Assembly (NCBI RefSeq): GCF_014646995.1
Contig: NZ_BMOI01000004.1
Location: 157,860-221,859 of the forward strand
Length of the DNA: 64,000 bases
Direction: 5' to 3'
DNA from: Curtobacterium luteum
GTDB taxonomy: Bacteria > Actinomycetota > Actinomycetes > Actinomycetales > Microbacteriaceae
Shown here: in pieces, positions 1 through 8,840 of the stretch
Position numbering within the stretch: the first letter of the stretch is position 1
Layout: each line of letters starts with the position of its first letter
Notes under the pieces: model-generated
Database searches by the model: none
Seen by the model: the letters and a program-made list of their open reading frames with translations, nothing else
Told to the model about the DNA's origin: nothing
Position numbers and translations under genes: made by a program

Positions 1-48
1 AGCTCCGTCACGATGTGACCGCTCCGGGCCGCCGGTCAGGGCGTCGGC

Positions 49-276
49 TCAGCGTGCGAGCGCGGCGGCGAGGCGTGCCTCGAAGCGACGGCGGGCAGCG
101 ACCCGCTCGCGCTCGATGTTCGCGGCGATGACCTCGAGGTCTTCGTAGTCGGCGTCGGTGGTGTCGTCGGTCCAGTTGGGGGTGTACACCCGGGACCGAC
201 CGAAGGGCTTCGGTTCGGGGGTCACGATGGTCATGTGGGGATGGTACGTCGAGCGTCCGACAAATCGTGTGCGCAT
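49..276 (-). CDS. small hypothetical protein, 75 aa
   Basis: I do not recognise this 75-residue protein. It has a polar N-terminal half rich in Pro and Asp and an Arg/Ala-rich helix at residues 48-75, with no membrane segment. Its ATG overlaps the TGA of the upstream membrane protein (ATGA, base 276 shared), so the two are probably translationally coupled and co-transcribed. An internal ATG at residue 15 is an alternative start. Function unknown; the call as a gene rests on the coupling and reading-frame continuity. Confidence 0.6.
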   Translation of the reverse strand: MRTRFVGRSTYHPHMTIVTPEPKPFGRSRVYTPNWTDDTTDADYEDLEVIAANIERERVAARRRFEARLAAALAR

Positions 277-1103
277 CACGGGCCTTTCCTGGGGTTGCGG
301 TCCCGTTCCGGGAACGAGGACGCGAGCGAGAACGCGATGGCCATGAACGAGGCCATCATCGCGACGTACTTGGCGTCGAGGTCGGTGAACGCGTCCGGTG
401 CGGGCGAGTCCACGGTGAGCATGCCGAAGGAGTACTCCTCGGACCGGATGACGACCGAGACGTACGACCGGTAGCGCGGTTCGAACCCCGGGAGGTCCTC
501 GTCCACGTCGACCTCCGCCAGGCGGTCCCCGACGACGCGCGGGCCACCGCCGACGAGGACCCAGTCGAGGTTGCGGTCGCCGTACGGGGTCCCGGCGCGG
601 AAGACGCCGGCGGTGTCCTCGGCTCCGCCGTGCCCGATCGGTTCGAGCGCGCGGAGGTCCGCCGACAACTGGTAGACGTTCGCCCGGACGTCGGGCACCC
701 CGGGCAGCAGGTAGAACGCGAGCGCCACCGCGATGCGGTCCGCGAACGCCGGGAGTTCCTGTCGTCGCGCCGCCCGCCGGAGCTCCGCGAACCGCACGAG
801 CCGGGTCGCGAGCTGCCCGAAGGCGTAGCGGACGGCGGTGCCCTGCTCCAGCTCCGTCGAGCGGGCGACCGCTGCGGCCGCAGCCACCGAGGCCTCGGTC
901 CGACGGGCGCGGACGACCTGGACGACGACCGCGGCGGAGAGCACCACGAGGCCGAGCACGACGAGCGAGACCTTCACGCTCGGCGCCGTGACGAGGTTCG
1001 GCAGCTGGAACGCGGCGGTGGGCGCGGTCGCGACGATGATCGGCCACACGACCGCTCCGGCGCGGCGCCGTCGGCGGTCCACGGTGCTTCGTTCCCCTGT
1101 CAT
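276..1103 (-). CDS. membrane-anchored GAF-like sensor protein
   Basis: This 275-residue protein has a basic N-terminus, two membrane segments at about residues 19-36 and 43-63, then a soluble domain. The C-terminal part (about 120-265), with a YRSYVSVVIRS stretch followed by FGMLTVDSP, resembles a GAF fold (the GxLxVDS strand is typical). No output kinase or cyclase domain is present. I chose ATG 1103 because a TACCGT hexamer lies 7 nt upstream, matching the leaderless pattern of the window, although the frame is open much further upstream. It likely senses a small ligand or redox state at the membrane; this is inference from the fold. Confidence 0.65.
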   Translation of the reverse strand: MTGERSTVDRRRRRAGAVVWPIIVATAPTAAFQLPNLVTAPSVKVSLVVLGLVVLSAAVVVQVVRARRTEASVAAAAAVARSTELEQGTAVRYAFGQLATRLVRFAELRRAARRQELPAFADRIAVALAFYLLPGVPDVRANVYQLSADLRALEPIGHGGAEDTAGVFRAGTPYGDRNLDWVLVGGGPRVVGDRLAEVDVDEDLPGFEPRYRSYVSVVIRSEEYSFGMLTVDSPAPDAFTDLDAKYVAMMASFMAIAFSLASSFPERDRNPRKGP

Positions 1104-1110
1104 GCCGACG

Positions 1111-1116
1111 ACGGTA
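1111..1116 (-). promoter_or_regulatory. -10 box TACCGT, leaderless type
   Basis: TACCGT on the minus strand ends 7 nt before the ATG at 1103, leaving no room for a Shine-Dalgarno site in the mRNA. Confidence 0.5.
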
Positions 1117-1230
1117 GGGCACCCCACCGACGCCTGTTGAGTTGTCCACAGGCCCGGACGGAGGGTACGCATGTTGTCCCCTGCAACGCCGACTTGCCCC
1201 CCGAACGAGGGCGGGAAGAACATCGTGCAC

Positions 1231-1968
1231 ATGCAGCAGCGACTCAAGACCAGAGCAACGGCGCTCCTCGCGACCGCCGCCATCGTCCTCCTCGGCGGGA
1301 CCTTCGGAGCCAGCGCGGCGAACGCCGCGACGGTCTCCCCGCAGGTCATCGGCGGCGAGCAGGCCCCCAGCACCCCGTGGGAGGTGCAGCTCATCTTCCA
1401 GCAGGGCGGCTCCGCCACGTACGGGTGCACCGGTGAGCAGATCAACGCGTCGTGGGTGCTCACCGCCAACCACTGCGTCGACGGCACCACCGCGATGAAC
1501 GTCTACCAGTCGAACAGCACCTCGAACCGCGGCACGGCGATCGCGGCCGACCGGCTGTACTCGGCGCCGTCGGGCGACATCGCGCTCGTGCACCTGCGGA
1601 CCGCAAAGGCATTGTCCTCGTACGCGCCGCTCGACCTCGCCTACACGACGAAGTCCTCCGGCACGGGCACCATCATGGGCTACGGCAACCGGGCGAACAG
1701 CGCCCCGAGCACCGGGCTCTACCAGGCGACGGTCAACCTCACCGGTCGCTCGATCGACGCGTACAACGGCACCGCGCAGCACGTCACGGGCGTCTCGGGC
1801 GCATCGAACCACGGCGACTCCGGCGGGCCCCTGCTCGTGAACGGCAAGGTCGTCGGCGTCTGCTCGACGGGCGACGTCGCCGACCCGGGTGCGAACACCC
1901 ACGCGGGCTCGAACTACGCGGTGCTGACGCAGAGCGCCAGCTGGATCCGCAGCACCGCAGGCGTCTGA
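1231..1968 (+). CDS. secreted trypsin-like serine protease (family S1)
   Basis: The 245-residue protein has a Sec signal peptide (basic MQQRLKTR, hydrophobic core, ANAA cleavage region near residue 33) followed by a chymotrypsin-fold domain. The mature enzyme begins near VIGGEQAP. The catalytic triad is visible: His81 in TANHC, Asp116 in GDIALVHL and Ser197 in GDSGGP. Cys66 and Cys82 flank the histidine as in the usual disulphide. An upstream in-frame ATG at 1171 would add 20 residues before a normal signal peptide, so 1231 is preferred. It is monocistronic and closed by a strong hairpin. It is probably an extracellular endopeptidase; specificity cannot be read here. Confidence 0.9.
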   Translation: MQQRLKTRATALLATAAIVLLGGTFGASAANAATVSPQVIGGEQAPSTPWEVQLIFQQGGSATYGCTGEQINASWVLTANHCVDGTTAMNVYQSNSTSNRGTAIAADRLYSAPSGDIALVHLRTAKALSSYAPLDLAYTTKSSGTGTIMGYGNRANSAPSTGLYQATVNLTGRSIDAYNGTAQHVTGVSGASNHGDSGGPLLVNGKVVGVCSTGDVADPGANTHAGSNYAVLTQSASWIRSTAGV

Positions 1969-1984
1969 CCGACGTTTCCACATG

Positions 1985-2030
1985 ACGGACTGGAGGCCCG
2001 TGGCGACGCCGCCACGGGCCTCCAGTCCGT
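1985..2030 (+). terminator. 20-bp perfect hairpin terminator
   Basis: Arms 1985-2004 and 2011-2030 are perfectly complementary around a 6-nt loop, 17 nt after the protease stop. There is no T tract, as is common for high-GC actinobacterial terminators. Confidence 0.8.
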
Positions 2031-2130
2031 TGCTGCCCACCACTCCTGCACTTGCCGGTCTGCGCTGGTTCCCATCCACGGGCAGCGCGCCGCGCGCCGC
2101 GCGACGACCCGGGGTTGGTAAGCATGACCC

Positions 2131-3003
2131 ATGACCGACGTCTCGACGCCCACGCCCGGCACCCGCGCACTCGTCCTCGGAGGCGGCGGCGTCGCCGGGA
2201 TCGCCTGGGAACTCGGGGTGCTCGCCGCCCTGCAGGAAGCCGGGGTCGACCTCGACGCCGCCGACCTCGTGGTCGGCTCGAGCGCGGGGAGCGTCGTGGG
2301 CACGTTCGTGCGCGCCGGCGCGGTCGCCGACGCGTACGCACAGCAGCACACGCCCCTGCCCTCGACGTACGAGGAACCGCCGGTCATCGCGTCCGAGGAC
2401 TTCCAGGCGCGACTCGAGCAGGTGCTCGCCGGCGCGCGGGACGACCAGGACGCCCGGGCTCGGCTGGGCGCCGTCGCGCAGCGGTCGACCGGCGGCCAGA
2501 CCGACGAAGAGCGCATCGCGACCTTCGAGCAGACACTGCCCGGCACGGCCTGGCCGGCGAAGCCGCTCGGCGTCACCGCGATCGACGCCACCGACGGCAC
2601 GTTCCGCGTCCTGACCGCCGAGTCCGGCGTACCGCTCCCCCGAGCCGTGGCCGCGAGTTGCTCGGTGCCGCTGGTGTGGACGCCCGTGGCGATCGACGGC
2701 GTGCCGCACATCGACGGCGGCCTCCGCTCGGCCACGAACGCCGACGTCGCGGACGGGTACGAGCGCGTGCTCGTCATCGCCTGCGGCCCCGAGGGCCCGT
2801 CACCGCTCGGGCCGTCGCTGGACGTCGCGGTCGAGAGCCTGCGGGCAGGCGGGAGCTCGGTCGAGACCGTCGTGGCGGACAGCGCCTCGCAGCACGCCTT
2901 CGGCTCCAACTCGCTCGCACTGTCCACCCAGGCACCGTCGGCGGAGCAGGGGCACCGGCAGGGATCGACGATCGCGGAGCAGGTCGCCGCGTTCTGGGCG
3001 TAG
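2131..3003 (+). CDS. patatin-like phospholipase
   Basis: This 290-residue protein shows the patatin signature in order: the Gly-rich oxyanion loop GGGGVAG (residues 17-23), the nucleophile elbow GSSAG with Ser51, and the catalytic Asp in a DGG motif near residue 195. That is a Ser-Asp dyad hydrolase of the RssA/YchK type, acting on phospholipids or other acyl esters. No signal peptide is seen, so it is predicted cytoplasmic. The start at 2131 puts the glycine loop at the usual distance from the N-terminus; a TAAGCA hexamer lies 6 nt upstream. Confidence 0.88.
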   Translation: MTDVSTPTPGTRALVLGGGGVAGIAWELGVLAALQEAGVDLDAADLVVGSSAGSVVGTFVRAGAVADAYAQQHTPLPSTYEEPPVIASEDFQARLEQVLAGARDDQDARARLGAVAQRSTGGQTDEERIATFEQTLPGTAWPAKPLGVTAIDATDGTFRVLTAESGVPLPRAVAASCSVPLVWTPVAIDGVPHIDGGLRSATNADVADGYERVLVIACGPEGPSPLGPSLDVAVESLRAGGSSVETVVADSASQHAFGSNSLALSTQAPSAEQGHRQGSTIAEQVAAFWA

Positions 3004-3029
3004 CCCGCGACCGTGTCACCGGACCTCGC

Positions 3030-3035
3030 TAGCGT
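3030..3035 (+). promoter_or_regulatory. -10 box TAGCGT, leaderless type
   Basis: TAGCGT followed by exactly 6 nt and the ATG of the S9 peptidase at 3042. Confidence 0.55.
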
Positions 3036-3041
3036 GGAGTC

Positions 3042-5129
3042 ATGACGACGCCGTTCTCCGACCTCGACCAGTTCACCGCCCTCCCCCGAGTCGACGGGAT
3101 CGCGGTCGCCCCGGACGGATCGCGGGTGTTCCTCACTGTCAGCGCACTCGACGACGAGCGCACCGGGTACCGCCGGTCGGTCTGGAGCGTCCCCGCCGAC
3201 GGTTCGGGTACGCCGGTCCGACTGACCCGCTCGGCGAAGGGCGAGGGCGGGATCGCCGTCACCCGCGGCGGCGACGTGCTGTTCGTGTCCGGCCGGCCCG
3301 ACGAGTCCGGCGCCGACGACGCGGCCCAGCTCTGGGTGCTCCCCGCCACGGGCGGCGAAGCGCGCCCGGTCACGGCCCTGTCGGGAGGCGCAGGTGGCGT
3401 CCTCGCCACGGCCTCCGGCAGCGACGTGGTCGCCTTCACGGCACCGCTGCTCCCCGGGGCGGACGCGGACGACGAGACGTCGTTCCTCGCGGCGGACGCC
3501 GCGCTGCGCAAGCGCCGCACGGAGCGGAAGGTCGCGGCGATCCTCCACGAGACCTACCCCGTGCGGTACTGGGACCACGACCTCGGCCCCGACGAGACCC
3601 ACGTGCTGACCCTCGACCTCGCCGAACTGCGTGAACGTGACGCGGCCGTGCGTCCCGCCGACGGCGCCGACGCTCCGGACTACCCGACGCACCTCCCGCG
3701 CCCGGCCGACCTCACCCCCGCTCCGGCCCGGACGCTCGACCACGTGGACGGCGCCCTGACCCCGGACGGCTCGGTGCTGCTCGCGTCCGTGGCCGTGCAG
3801 GAACCCCGCGGCTTCCGCTCGACGCTGGTGACGGTCGACGTCCGGACGGGCACCCGGACCGTGGTGTTCGACGAACCGGACGTCGACCACGAGATCCCCC
3901 GCGTCAGCCACGACGGCCGGACGATCGCGTGGGTGCGGACGCCCCGCTCGACGCCGGCCGGTGCTCACGAGCAGGAGATCTGGACCGCTCCGCTCACCAC
4001 GGACGGCACCGTGGACGTCGCGGGCGCCCGGCGGATCGCGACCGACTGGGACCGCTGGCCGGCCGAGCTCGTCTTCGAGCACGGCGACGCCGCACTCCTC
4101 GCCGTCGCCGACCAGGACGGCCGCGCGCCGATCTTCCGGATCCCCCTCGACGGAGCCCCCGTCGAGCAGCTGACCCACGACGACTGGGCCTACTCCGGCC
4201 TACGCGTGGCGGACGGGACCGGCGAGGTCGTGGCGCTCCGGGCCTCCTGGCAGGCGCCGCTGCACCCGGTCCGGATCGCCGCCGACGGTTCGGTGACGGT
4301 CCTCGCAACTCCCGCGCCGCTCCCCGACGTCCCCAGCACGATCGAGGACGTCGAGACCACGGCTGCCGACGGCACGCGCGTCCGCGGCTGGCTGGTGCTG
4401 CCCGAGGGCGACGGGCCGCACCCGCTGCTGCTCTGGATCCACGGTGGCCCGCTGAACTCGTGGAACCAGTGGTCGTGGCGGTGGAGCCCGCAGCTCGCCG
4501 CAGCACGCGGGTACGCCGTGCTGCTGCCGGACCCGGCACTGTCGACCGGCTACGGGCTCGACTTCATCAACCGGGGCTGGAACGCCTGGGGGCAGGCTCC
4601 GTACACCGACCTCATGGCGATCACCGACCACGTCGTCGGCCGACCGGACATCGACGAGACCCGGACGGCAGCGATGGGCGGCTCGTTCGGCGGGTACATG
4701 GCGAACTGGGTCGCGGGCCACACCGATCGGTTCCGGGCGATCGTCACGCACGCCAGCCTGTGGGCGCTCGAGCAGTTCAACGGCACGACGGACATGTCGC
4801 AGTACTGGCAGTCGATCTTCGACGCCGAGGGCATGCGCGAGAACGACCCGCACCGGTTCGTGGCAGACATCACCACACCGATGCTCGTGATCCACGGCGA
4901 CAAGGACTACCGGGTGCCGATCGGCGAAGGACTGCGGCTCTGGTCGGAGCTCGCGGAGCACCACGCCGCGGAGGACGGGACGATGCCGCACCGGTTCCTG
5001 TACTTCCCGGACGAGAACCACTGGGTGCTCAAGCCGCAGCACGCGGTGGTCTGGTACGAGACCGTGTTCGCCTTCCTGGCCCAGCACGTGCTCGGCGAGG
5101 AGTGGGAGCGGCCGGAGCTGCTCGGGTAG
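3042..5129 (+). CDS. S9 family prolyl oligopeptidase / acylaminoacyl peptidase
   Basis: The 695-residue protein has an N-terminal beta-propeller (about 1-420, with WD40-like PD40 repeats such as VAPDGSRVF and SHDGRTIAW) and a C-terminal alpha/beta hydrolase domain. The nucleophile is in GGSFGGYM near residue 547, the catalytic Asp in HGDKDYRVP near 622 and the His in ENHWV near 660. This is the S9C dipeptidyl-aminopeptidase/acylaminoacyl-peptidase architecture, which cleaves short oligopeptides. No signal peptide, so intracellular peptide turnover is likely. It is transcribed alone from its own leaderless-type promoter. Confidence 0.9.
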   Translation: MTTPFSDLDQFTALPRVDGIAVAPDGSRVFLTVSALDDERTGYRRSVWSVPADGSGTPVRLTRSAKGEGGIAVTRGGDVLFVSGRPDESGADDAAQLWVLPATGGEARPVTALSGGAGGVLATASGSDVVAFTAPLLPGADADDETSFLAADAALRKRRTERKVAAILHETYPVRYWDHDLGPDETHVLTLDLAELRERDAAVRPADGADAPDYPTHLPRPADLTPAPARTLDHVDGALTPDGSVLLASVAVQEPRGFRSTLVTVDVRTGTRTVVFDEPDVDHEIPRVSHDGRTIAWVRTPRSTPAGAHEQEIWTAPLTTDGTVDVAGARRIATDWDRWPAELVFEHGDAALLAVADQDGRAPIFRIPLDGAPVEQLTHDDWAYSGLRVADGTGEVVALRASWQAPLHPVRIAADGSVTVLATPAPLPDVPSTIEDVETTAADGTRVRGWLVLPEGDGPHPLLLWIHGGPLNSWNQWSWRWSPQLAAARGYAVLLPDPALSTGYGLDFINRGWNAWGQAPYTDLMAITDHVVGRPDIDETRTAAMGGSFGGYMANWVAGHTDRFRAIVTHASLWALEQFNGTTDMSQYWQSIFDAEGMRENDPHRFVADITTPMLVIHGDKDYRVPIGEGLRLWSELAEHHAAEDGTMPHRFLYFPDENHWVLKPQHAVVWYETVFAFLAQHVLGEEWERPELLG

Positions 5130-5260
5130 CAACGGCTCGGGCGCGGGGCTCGCGGGCGGGGCTCGGCGAACGCGCGCGTTTCGACGAACCACGTGTCGTT
5201 CGACGCTCGCGGTGTCGCGGCCAACGCCGCCCACGCCGCGCCGAGCTGCCCGCACAAATG

Positions 5261-5298
5261 ACGACGCGACCGATGTCCTCCGACATCGGTCGCGTCGT
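5261..5298. terminator. 17-bp hairpin, bidirectional terminator
   Basis: Arms 5261-5277 and 5282-5298 are perfect complements with a 4-nt loop. It lies between the convergent S9 peptidase and acyl-CoA dehydrogenase genes and can serve both. I see nothing else in 5130-5409. Confidence 0.8.
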
Positions 5299-5409
5299 TC
5301 CGCAGCGGCACCCGAAGCCGCACGCGGATTCCGGGCGGGCATCATCACCCCGCCCGAGATCAGCCCCCTCGCGCCCACGGGCCCTCAGGCCCTCAGGCCC
5401 GTCCAGCCC

Positions 5410-6603
5410 TCACACGAACGCGGCCTGCCCCGTGATCGCCCGCCCCACGATGAGCGTGTTCACTTCGCGGGTGCCCTCGTACGAGTAGATGGCCTCGGCA
5501 TCGGAGAAGAACCGCGCCACGCCCTTCTCGAGCACGATGCCGTTCCCGCCCTGCACCTCGCGGCACCAGCCGACCGTCTCGCGCATCTTCGCCGTGGCGA
5601 ACGCCTTCGCCATCGCGGAGTGCTCGTCCCCGCCGACCCCGGCGTCCTGCATGGCCGAGGCCTGGGTGCACAGGGCGATCGACGCGGTGATGTTCGCGAG
5701 CGACTTCACGAGGAGGTCCTGCACCATCTGGTGCGCCGCGATCGGCTTCCCGAACTGGATGCGCGTCCGGGCGTAGTCGAGCGCCGCCTCGTACGCACCG
5801 ACCGCGATGCCGATCGCCTGCCACGCCACCTCGGTCCGGGTGAGCCGCAGGACCTCGGCCGTCGCCCGGAACGAGTTCGCACGCTGCAGCCGACGCGACT
5901 CCGGCACCCGGACCCCGCGCATCGTGATGTCGGCGTTCTGCACGCCGCGGAGGGCGATCTTGTCCTCGATCTTCGTCGCGGTGAACCCCGGGGTGTCGGT
6001 CGTGACGAGGAAGCCCTTGACCTGCTCGTCCGCGACGTCCTTCGCCCAGATCACGACGACGTCGGCGAAGGTGGCGTTGCCGATCCATCGCTTCTCGCCG
6101 TCGAGGACCCACTCGTCACCCTCACGCCGGGCGGTCGTCCGCAGCCCGCGCGCGGAGTCGCTGCCCGACAGCGGTTCGGTGAGGCCGAACGCGCCGATCA
6201 GCTCGCCGCGAGCCATGCGCGGCAGCCATTCCTGCTGCTGCTCCTCGCTGCCGGCGACCGCGATCGAGTTCATCGCGAGGCCGGACTGCACGCCGATGAA
6301 CGTCGCCACGCTCGCGTCGACCCGACCGAGCTCGAGTGCCGCCCAGCCGCGGTACACCGCCGAGTTCTCGAACTGCCGCACGAGCGGGACGCCCGGCCCG
6401 TACATACCGAGCTCGGCGAGCGGCGCGATGACCTGCTTCGGGAACTCGGCACGCGCCCAGTACTCGTCGGCGATCGGGCGGACCTCGGCCTCGAGGTACG
6501 CACGCAGGCGTCCGAGCGAGTCACGCTCCCGATCGGTCAACCCCGTCTGGAAACCGTAGAAGTCCGATTCGAGGAGGGGCGTGGAGGCTGCCGTCGTTGA
6601 CAT
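5410..6603 (-). CDS. acyl-CoA dehydrogenase, glutaryl-CoA dehydrogenase-like
   Basis: This 397-residue flavoprotein has the acyl-CoA dehydrogenase layout: N-terminal helical domain, middle beta domain with the FAD/substrate signature GAFGLTEPLSGSDSA (about 155-169), and a C-terminal helical domain. The catalytic base is Glu near residue 376 in IYSYEGTREVNTL, and the tail LIVGRAITG is characteristic of the glutaryl-CoA dehydrogenase branch, which oxidises and decarboxylates glutaryl-CoA in Lys/Trp breakdown. The substrate is not proven by sequence alone. It is divergent from a TetR-type regulator 47 bp away that probably controls it. Confidence 0.87.
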   Translation of the reverse strand: MSTTAASTPLLESDFYGFQTGLTDRERDSLGRLRAYLEAEVRPIADEYWARAEFPKQVIAPLAELGMYGPGVPLVRQFENSAVYRGWAALELGRVDASVATFIGVQSGLAMNSIAVAGSEEQQQEWLPRMARGELIGAFGLTEPLSGSDSARGLRTTARREGDEWVLDGEKRWIGNATFADVVVIWAKDVADEQVKGFLVTTDTPGFTATKIEDKIALRGVQNADITMRGVRVPESRRLQRANSFRATAEVLRLTRTEVAWQAIGIAVGAYEAALDYARTRIQFGKPIAAHQMVQDLLVKSLANITASIALCTQASAMQDAGVGGDEHSAMAKAFATAKMRETVGWCREVQGGNGIVLEKGVARFFSDAEAIYSYEGTREVNTLIVGRAITGQAAFV

Positions 6604-6650
6604 ACCCCCGATCGTGCATCATTCTCGAAAACGTTGCAAGGGAGGGATGC

Positions 6651-7232
6651 ATGTACACATCGGATTCTGCGCTGCGCGCCTTCCGGGAGGCCCGCCACAC
6701 CTTCATCGACGGCTCACGGATCGACATGGGGACCCTGGCAGCCTCGCTCGGCGTGGACCGGACGTCGCTCTTCCGGTGGGTGGGCAACCGCGACCGACTG
6801 CTCTCCGAGGTGCTGTGGTCCCTCGCCGTCCCGACGCTCGACAGCGCTGCCGCGTCCGCCGCGCCCACCGGGGCCGCGCGGATCGTCGACGTACTCGACC
6901 GGTTCACGGCGGACCTCATCCGCGCTCCGTACTTCCGCGCGTTCCTCACCCGGGAGCCTGCCCGTGCACTCCGACTGCTCACGACGACCGAGAGCGACGT
7001 GCAGAGTCGCTTCGTGGCACGGGTGACCGCCCTGATCGACGACGAACGGCAGGCCGGCACGTTCGACCCCGCGCCGCTGACGAGCGAGGAGCTGGCACGA
7101 CTGCTCGTCCGGATCTCGGAGTCGTTCACGTACGCGGACCTCATCTCCGGGGAGACACCCGATCCGGCTCGCGCCCGTGCGACGTTCGAGTACGTGCTGC
7201 GTCCCACCGCCGTGCCCGCTCCGGTCGGGTGA
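6651..7232 (+). CDS. TetR-family transcriptional regulator, QsdR-like
   Basis: The 193-residue protein carries an N-terminal helix-turn-helix at about residues 23-45 (MGTLAASLGVDRTSLFRWVG) followed by an all-helical ligand-binding domain. The unusually short N-terminus and the RDRLLSEVLW stretch after the HTH resemble the QsdR group. Start ATG 6651 is set by a GGGAGG ribosome site just upstream; the longer open frame lacks one. The 47-bp gap to the divergent acyl-CoA dehydrogenase is AT-richer than the surroundings (ATTCTCGAAAACGTT) and is the likely shared operator region. Its ligand is probably an acyl-CoA or related compound (inference). Confidence 0.8.
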   Translation: MYTSDSALRAFREARHTFIDGSRIDMGTLAASLGVDRTSLFRWVGNRDRLLSEVLWSLAVPTLDSAAASAAPTGAARIVDVLDRFTADLIRAPYFRAFLTREPARALRLLTTTESDVQSRFVARVTALIDDERQAGTFDPAPLTSEELARLLVRISESFTYADLISGETPDPARARATFEYVLRPTAVPAPVG

Positions 7233-7248
7233 AGCCCGACGGTGACGG

Positions 7249-7284
7249 TGTCAGCCCTTCGCTGCGATGTCAGCCCTTCGCTGC
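7249..7284. repeat. tandem duplication at a gene 3' end
   Basis: A 17-nt sequence (positions 7249-7265) recurs at 7268-7284 with a 2-nt spacer, giving a 19-nt period. The second copy encodes the last codons and stop of the glyoxalase-fold protein; the first copy lies just beyond it. Confidence 0.9.
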
Positions 7285-7710
7285 TGTGAACTCCAGGTTG
7301 ATGTCGTCCGGGTCCTGCACGGAGAGGATCACGATGCCCGCCTCCCCGAGGTCCGTCACGTCGCCGTGCTCGACCCCCGCGGCGTCCAAGCGGGCAGCGG
7401 TTTCGTGGAGCGCCTCCACCGACCGCACCGTGAAGCTGACGTGGTCGAGACCGACCGTGTCGGAGTCGAACCGCTGACCGCGCGGTGCGACGGGCCGGAG
7501 CCCGAACAGCTGCTCCCCGAGCGGGAAGATGCACCCGCCGTAGAGCCGCTCCCGGTCCTCCACGATCCCCGGTTCGTCGATGTGCGCACTGAAGTCCATC
7601 GCTGGTGCGACGCCGAGGAGCTGCTCGTAGAACGCCTTGCTCCGGTGGATGTCGGTGACGGTGATGCGGACGTGTGCGAGTGCGGTGGGGTGTGCGAAGG
7701 CTTCGGTCAC
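7270..7710 (-). CDS. VOC (glyoxalase/bleomycin resistance) family protein
   Basis: The 146-residue protein is one VOC module of two beta-alpha-beta-beta-beta units: HVRITVTDIHRSKAFYEQLLG at the N-terminus and GLDHVSFTVRSVEALHETAARL in the second half, ending with DPDDINLEF, the usual metal-ligand Glu region. Such proteins are metal-dependent lyases, dioxygenases or binding proteins; the substrate is unknown. The GTG start at 7710 is chosen for a GAGGAG ribosome site 10 nt upstream and because it precedes the first beta strand closely; the open frame upstream has no homologous character. Confidence 0.82.
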   Translation of the reverse strand: MTEAFAHPTALAHVRITVTDIHRSKAFYEQLLGVAPAMDFSAHIDEPGIVEDRERLYGGCIFPLGEQLFGLRPVAPRGQRFDSDTVGLDHVSFTVRSVEALHETAARLDAAGVEHGDVTDLGEAGIVILSVQDPDDINLEFTAAKG

Positions 7711-7874
7711 GATGGTGGTGCTCCTCGTGGTGTGGTCGGGTCGCCGACGATCGTCGGCACCTGTCGAGGCAACGCCGTCAGCCTGACCGTCTCCCCGGAC
7801 GCCGCGGCGACCGGACAGCGGCACACGACGACGGCTCGCGCGTGCGACGATCGACGCTGCACAGCGCGCCACGC

Positions 7875-8058
<184 letters not shown>

Positions 8059-8264
8059 GCGGGCCACGGTACGGACGGAGCCCTGGACGGACAGCCGAAA
8101 CGCTGTACCCGATCCGTTGGACGACGGATTTCGGACTCCCGAGCGTCAGACGGCCCGGAGGCGGGGTCGAGTACGGTCGGTTCGTCCCCGGATCGGCCGA
8201 GTCGCACCAGCGTGGTCGGCCGGTGCTCCGAGGCCGCTGCACCCGCACCACCGATCGGAGACCG

Positions 8265-8693
8265 ATGACCATCGACGAGTACCCGTTCTGCCGGACCTAC
8301 CCCACGCGGTGGAACGACAACGACATGTTCGGGCACGTCAACAACACGATCTACTACTCGGCCATGGACAACGCCGCGACGTACTGGTTTCGGGAGGTCG
8401 CGGGCCTCGATCCGTTCTCGTCCGAGTGGATCGCCGTCCTCGTGTCGTCGAGCTGCCACTTCGTCGAGTCAGCGGTCTGGCCGGACGTCATCGAGGTCGG
8501 GATGCGGTCGAAGCGGATCGGCACGACGAGCCTCGCGTGGGAGTTCGGCCTCTTCCGCCAGTCCGACGGCGCGCTGCTCGCGACGGGCGAGTTCGTCCAC
8601 GTCATCATCGACCGCGAAGGCGAACGACGGCCGACCCCCATCCCGGCGGAACTCCGCGAACTCGTCACGAGCAGGATGACGGTCACCGACTGA
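8265..8693 (+). CDS. hotdog-fold acyl-CoA thioesterase
   Basis: This 142-residue protein has the 4-hydroxybenzoyl-CoA thioesterase signature: WNDNDMFGHVNNTIYYSAMDNA near residues 17-38, where the Asp in NDNDMFGHVNN is the catalytic position of the YbgC/FadM group. The rest follows the single hotdog domain with ESAVWPDVIEVGMRSKRIG. It likely hydrolyses a short or medium acyl-CoA in the cytoplasm. A GGAG lies shortly before the ATG. It ends just before a long palindrome that can act as its terminator. Confidence 0.87.
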   Translation: MTIDEYPFCRTYPTRWNDNDMFGHVNNTIYYSAMDNAATYWFREVAGLDPFSSEWIAVLVSSSCHFVESAVWPDVIEVGMRSKRIGTTSLAWEFGLFRQSDGALLATGEFVHVIIDREGERRPTPIPAELRELVTSRMTVTD

Positions 8694-8698
8694 CCTCC

Positions 8699-8758
8699 GC
8701 ACAACCCAAAGCGGCTCGAACCACGGAATCACGTGGTTCGAGCCGCTTCCAGTTGTGC
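8699..8758. repeat. palindromic element, family B copy 1 (also terminator)
   Basis: An inner perfect stem of 17 bp (8709-8725 with 8732-8748, loop 6 nt) is framed by GCACAAC (8699-8705) and GTTGTGC (8752-8758). It sits between the convergent thioesterase and putA. The outer frame and its right flank (GTTGTGCGAACGCC) recur at 26895-26960 with a different inner stem. Confidence 0.8.
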
Positions 8759-8840
8759 GAACGCCCCGCCGAGCGCTGCCCCGCGCCGTCCGGCTGCCCG
8801 CCGAACGCCGCACGCAGCGCCGCACGCAGCGCCCCCGCCC

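Noticed and set aside
49..2709. 886-codon open frame on the minus strand crossing the protease and patatin genes
   Set aside because: Only the last 75 codons look protein-like; the rest is antisense to genes with clear catalytic motifs and is Arg/Gly-rich shadow coding.
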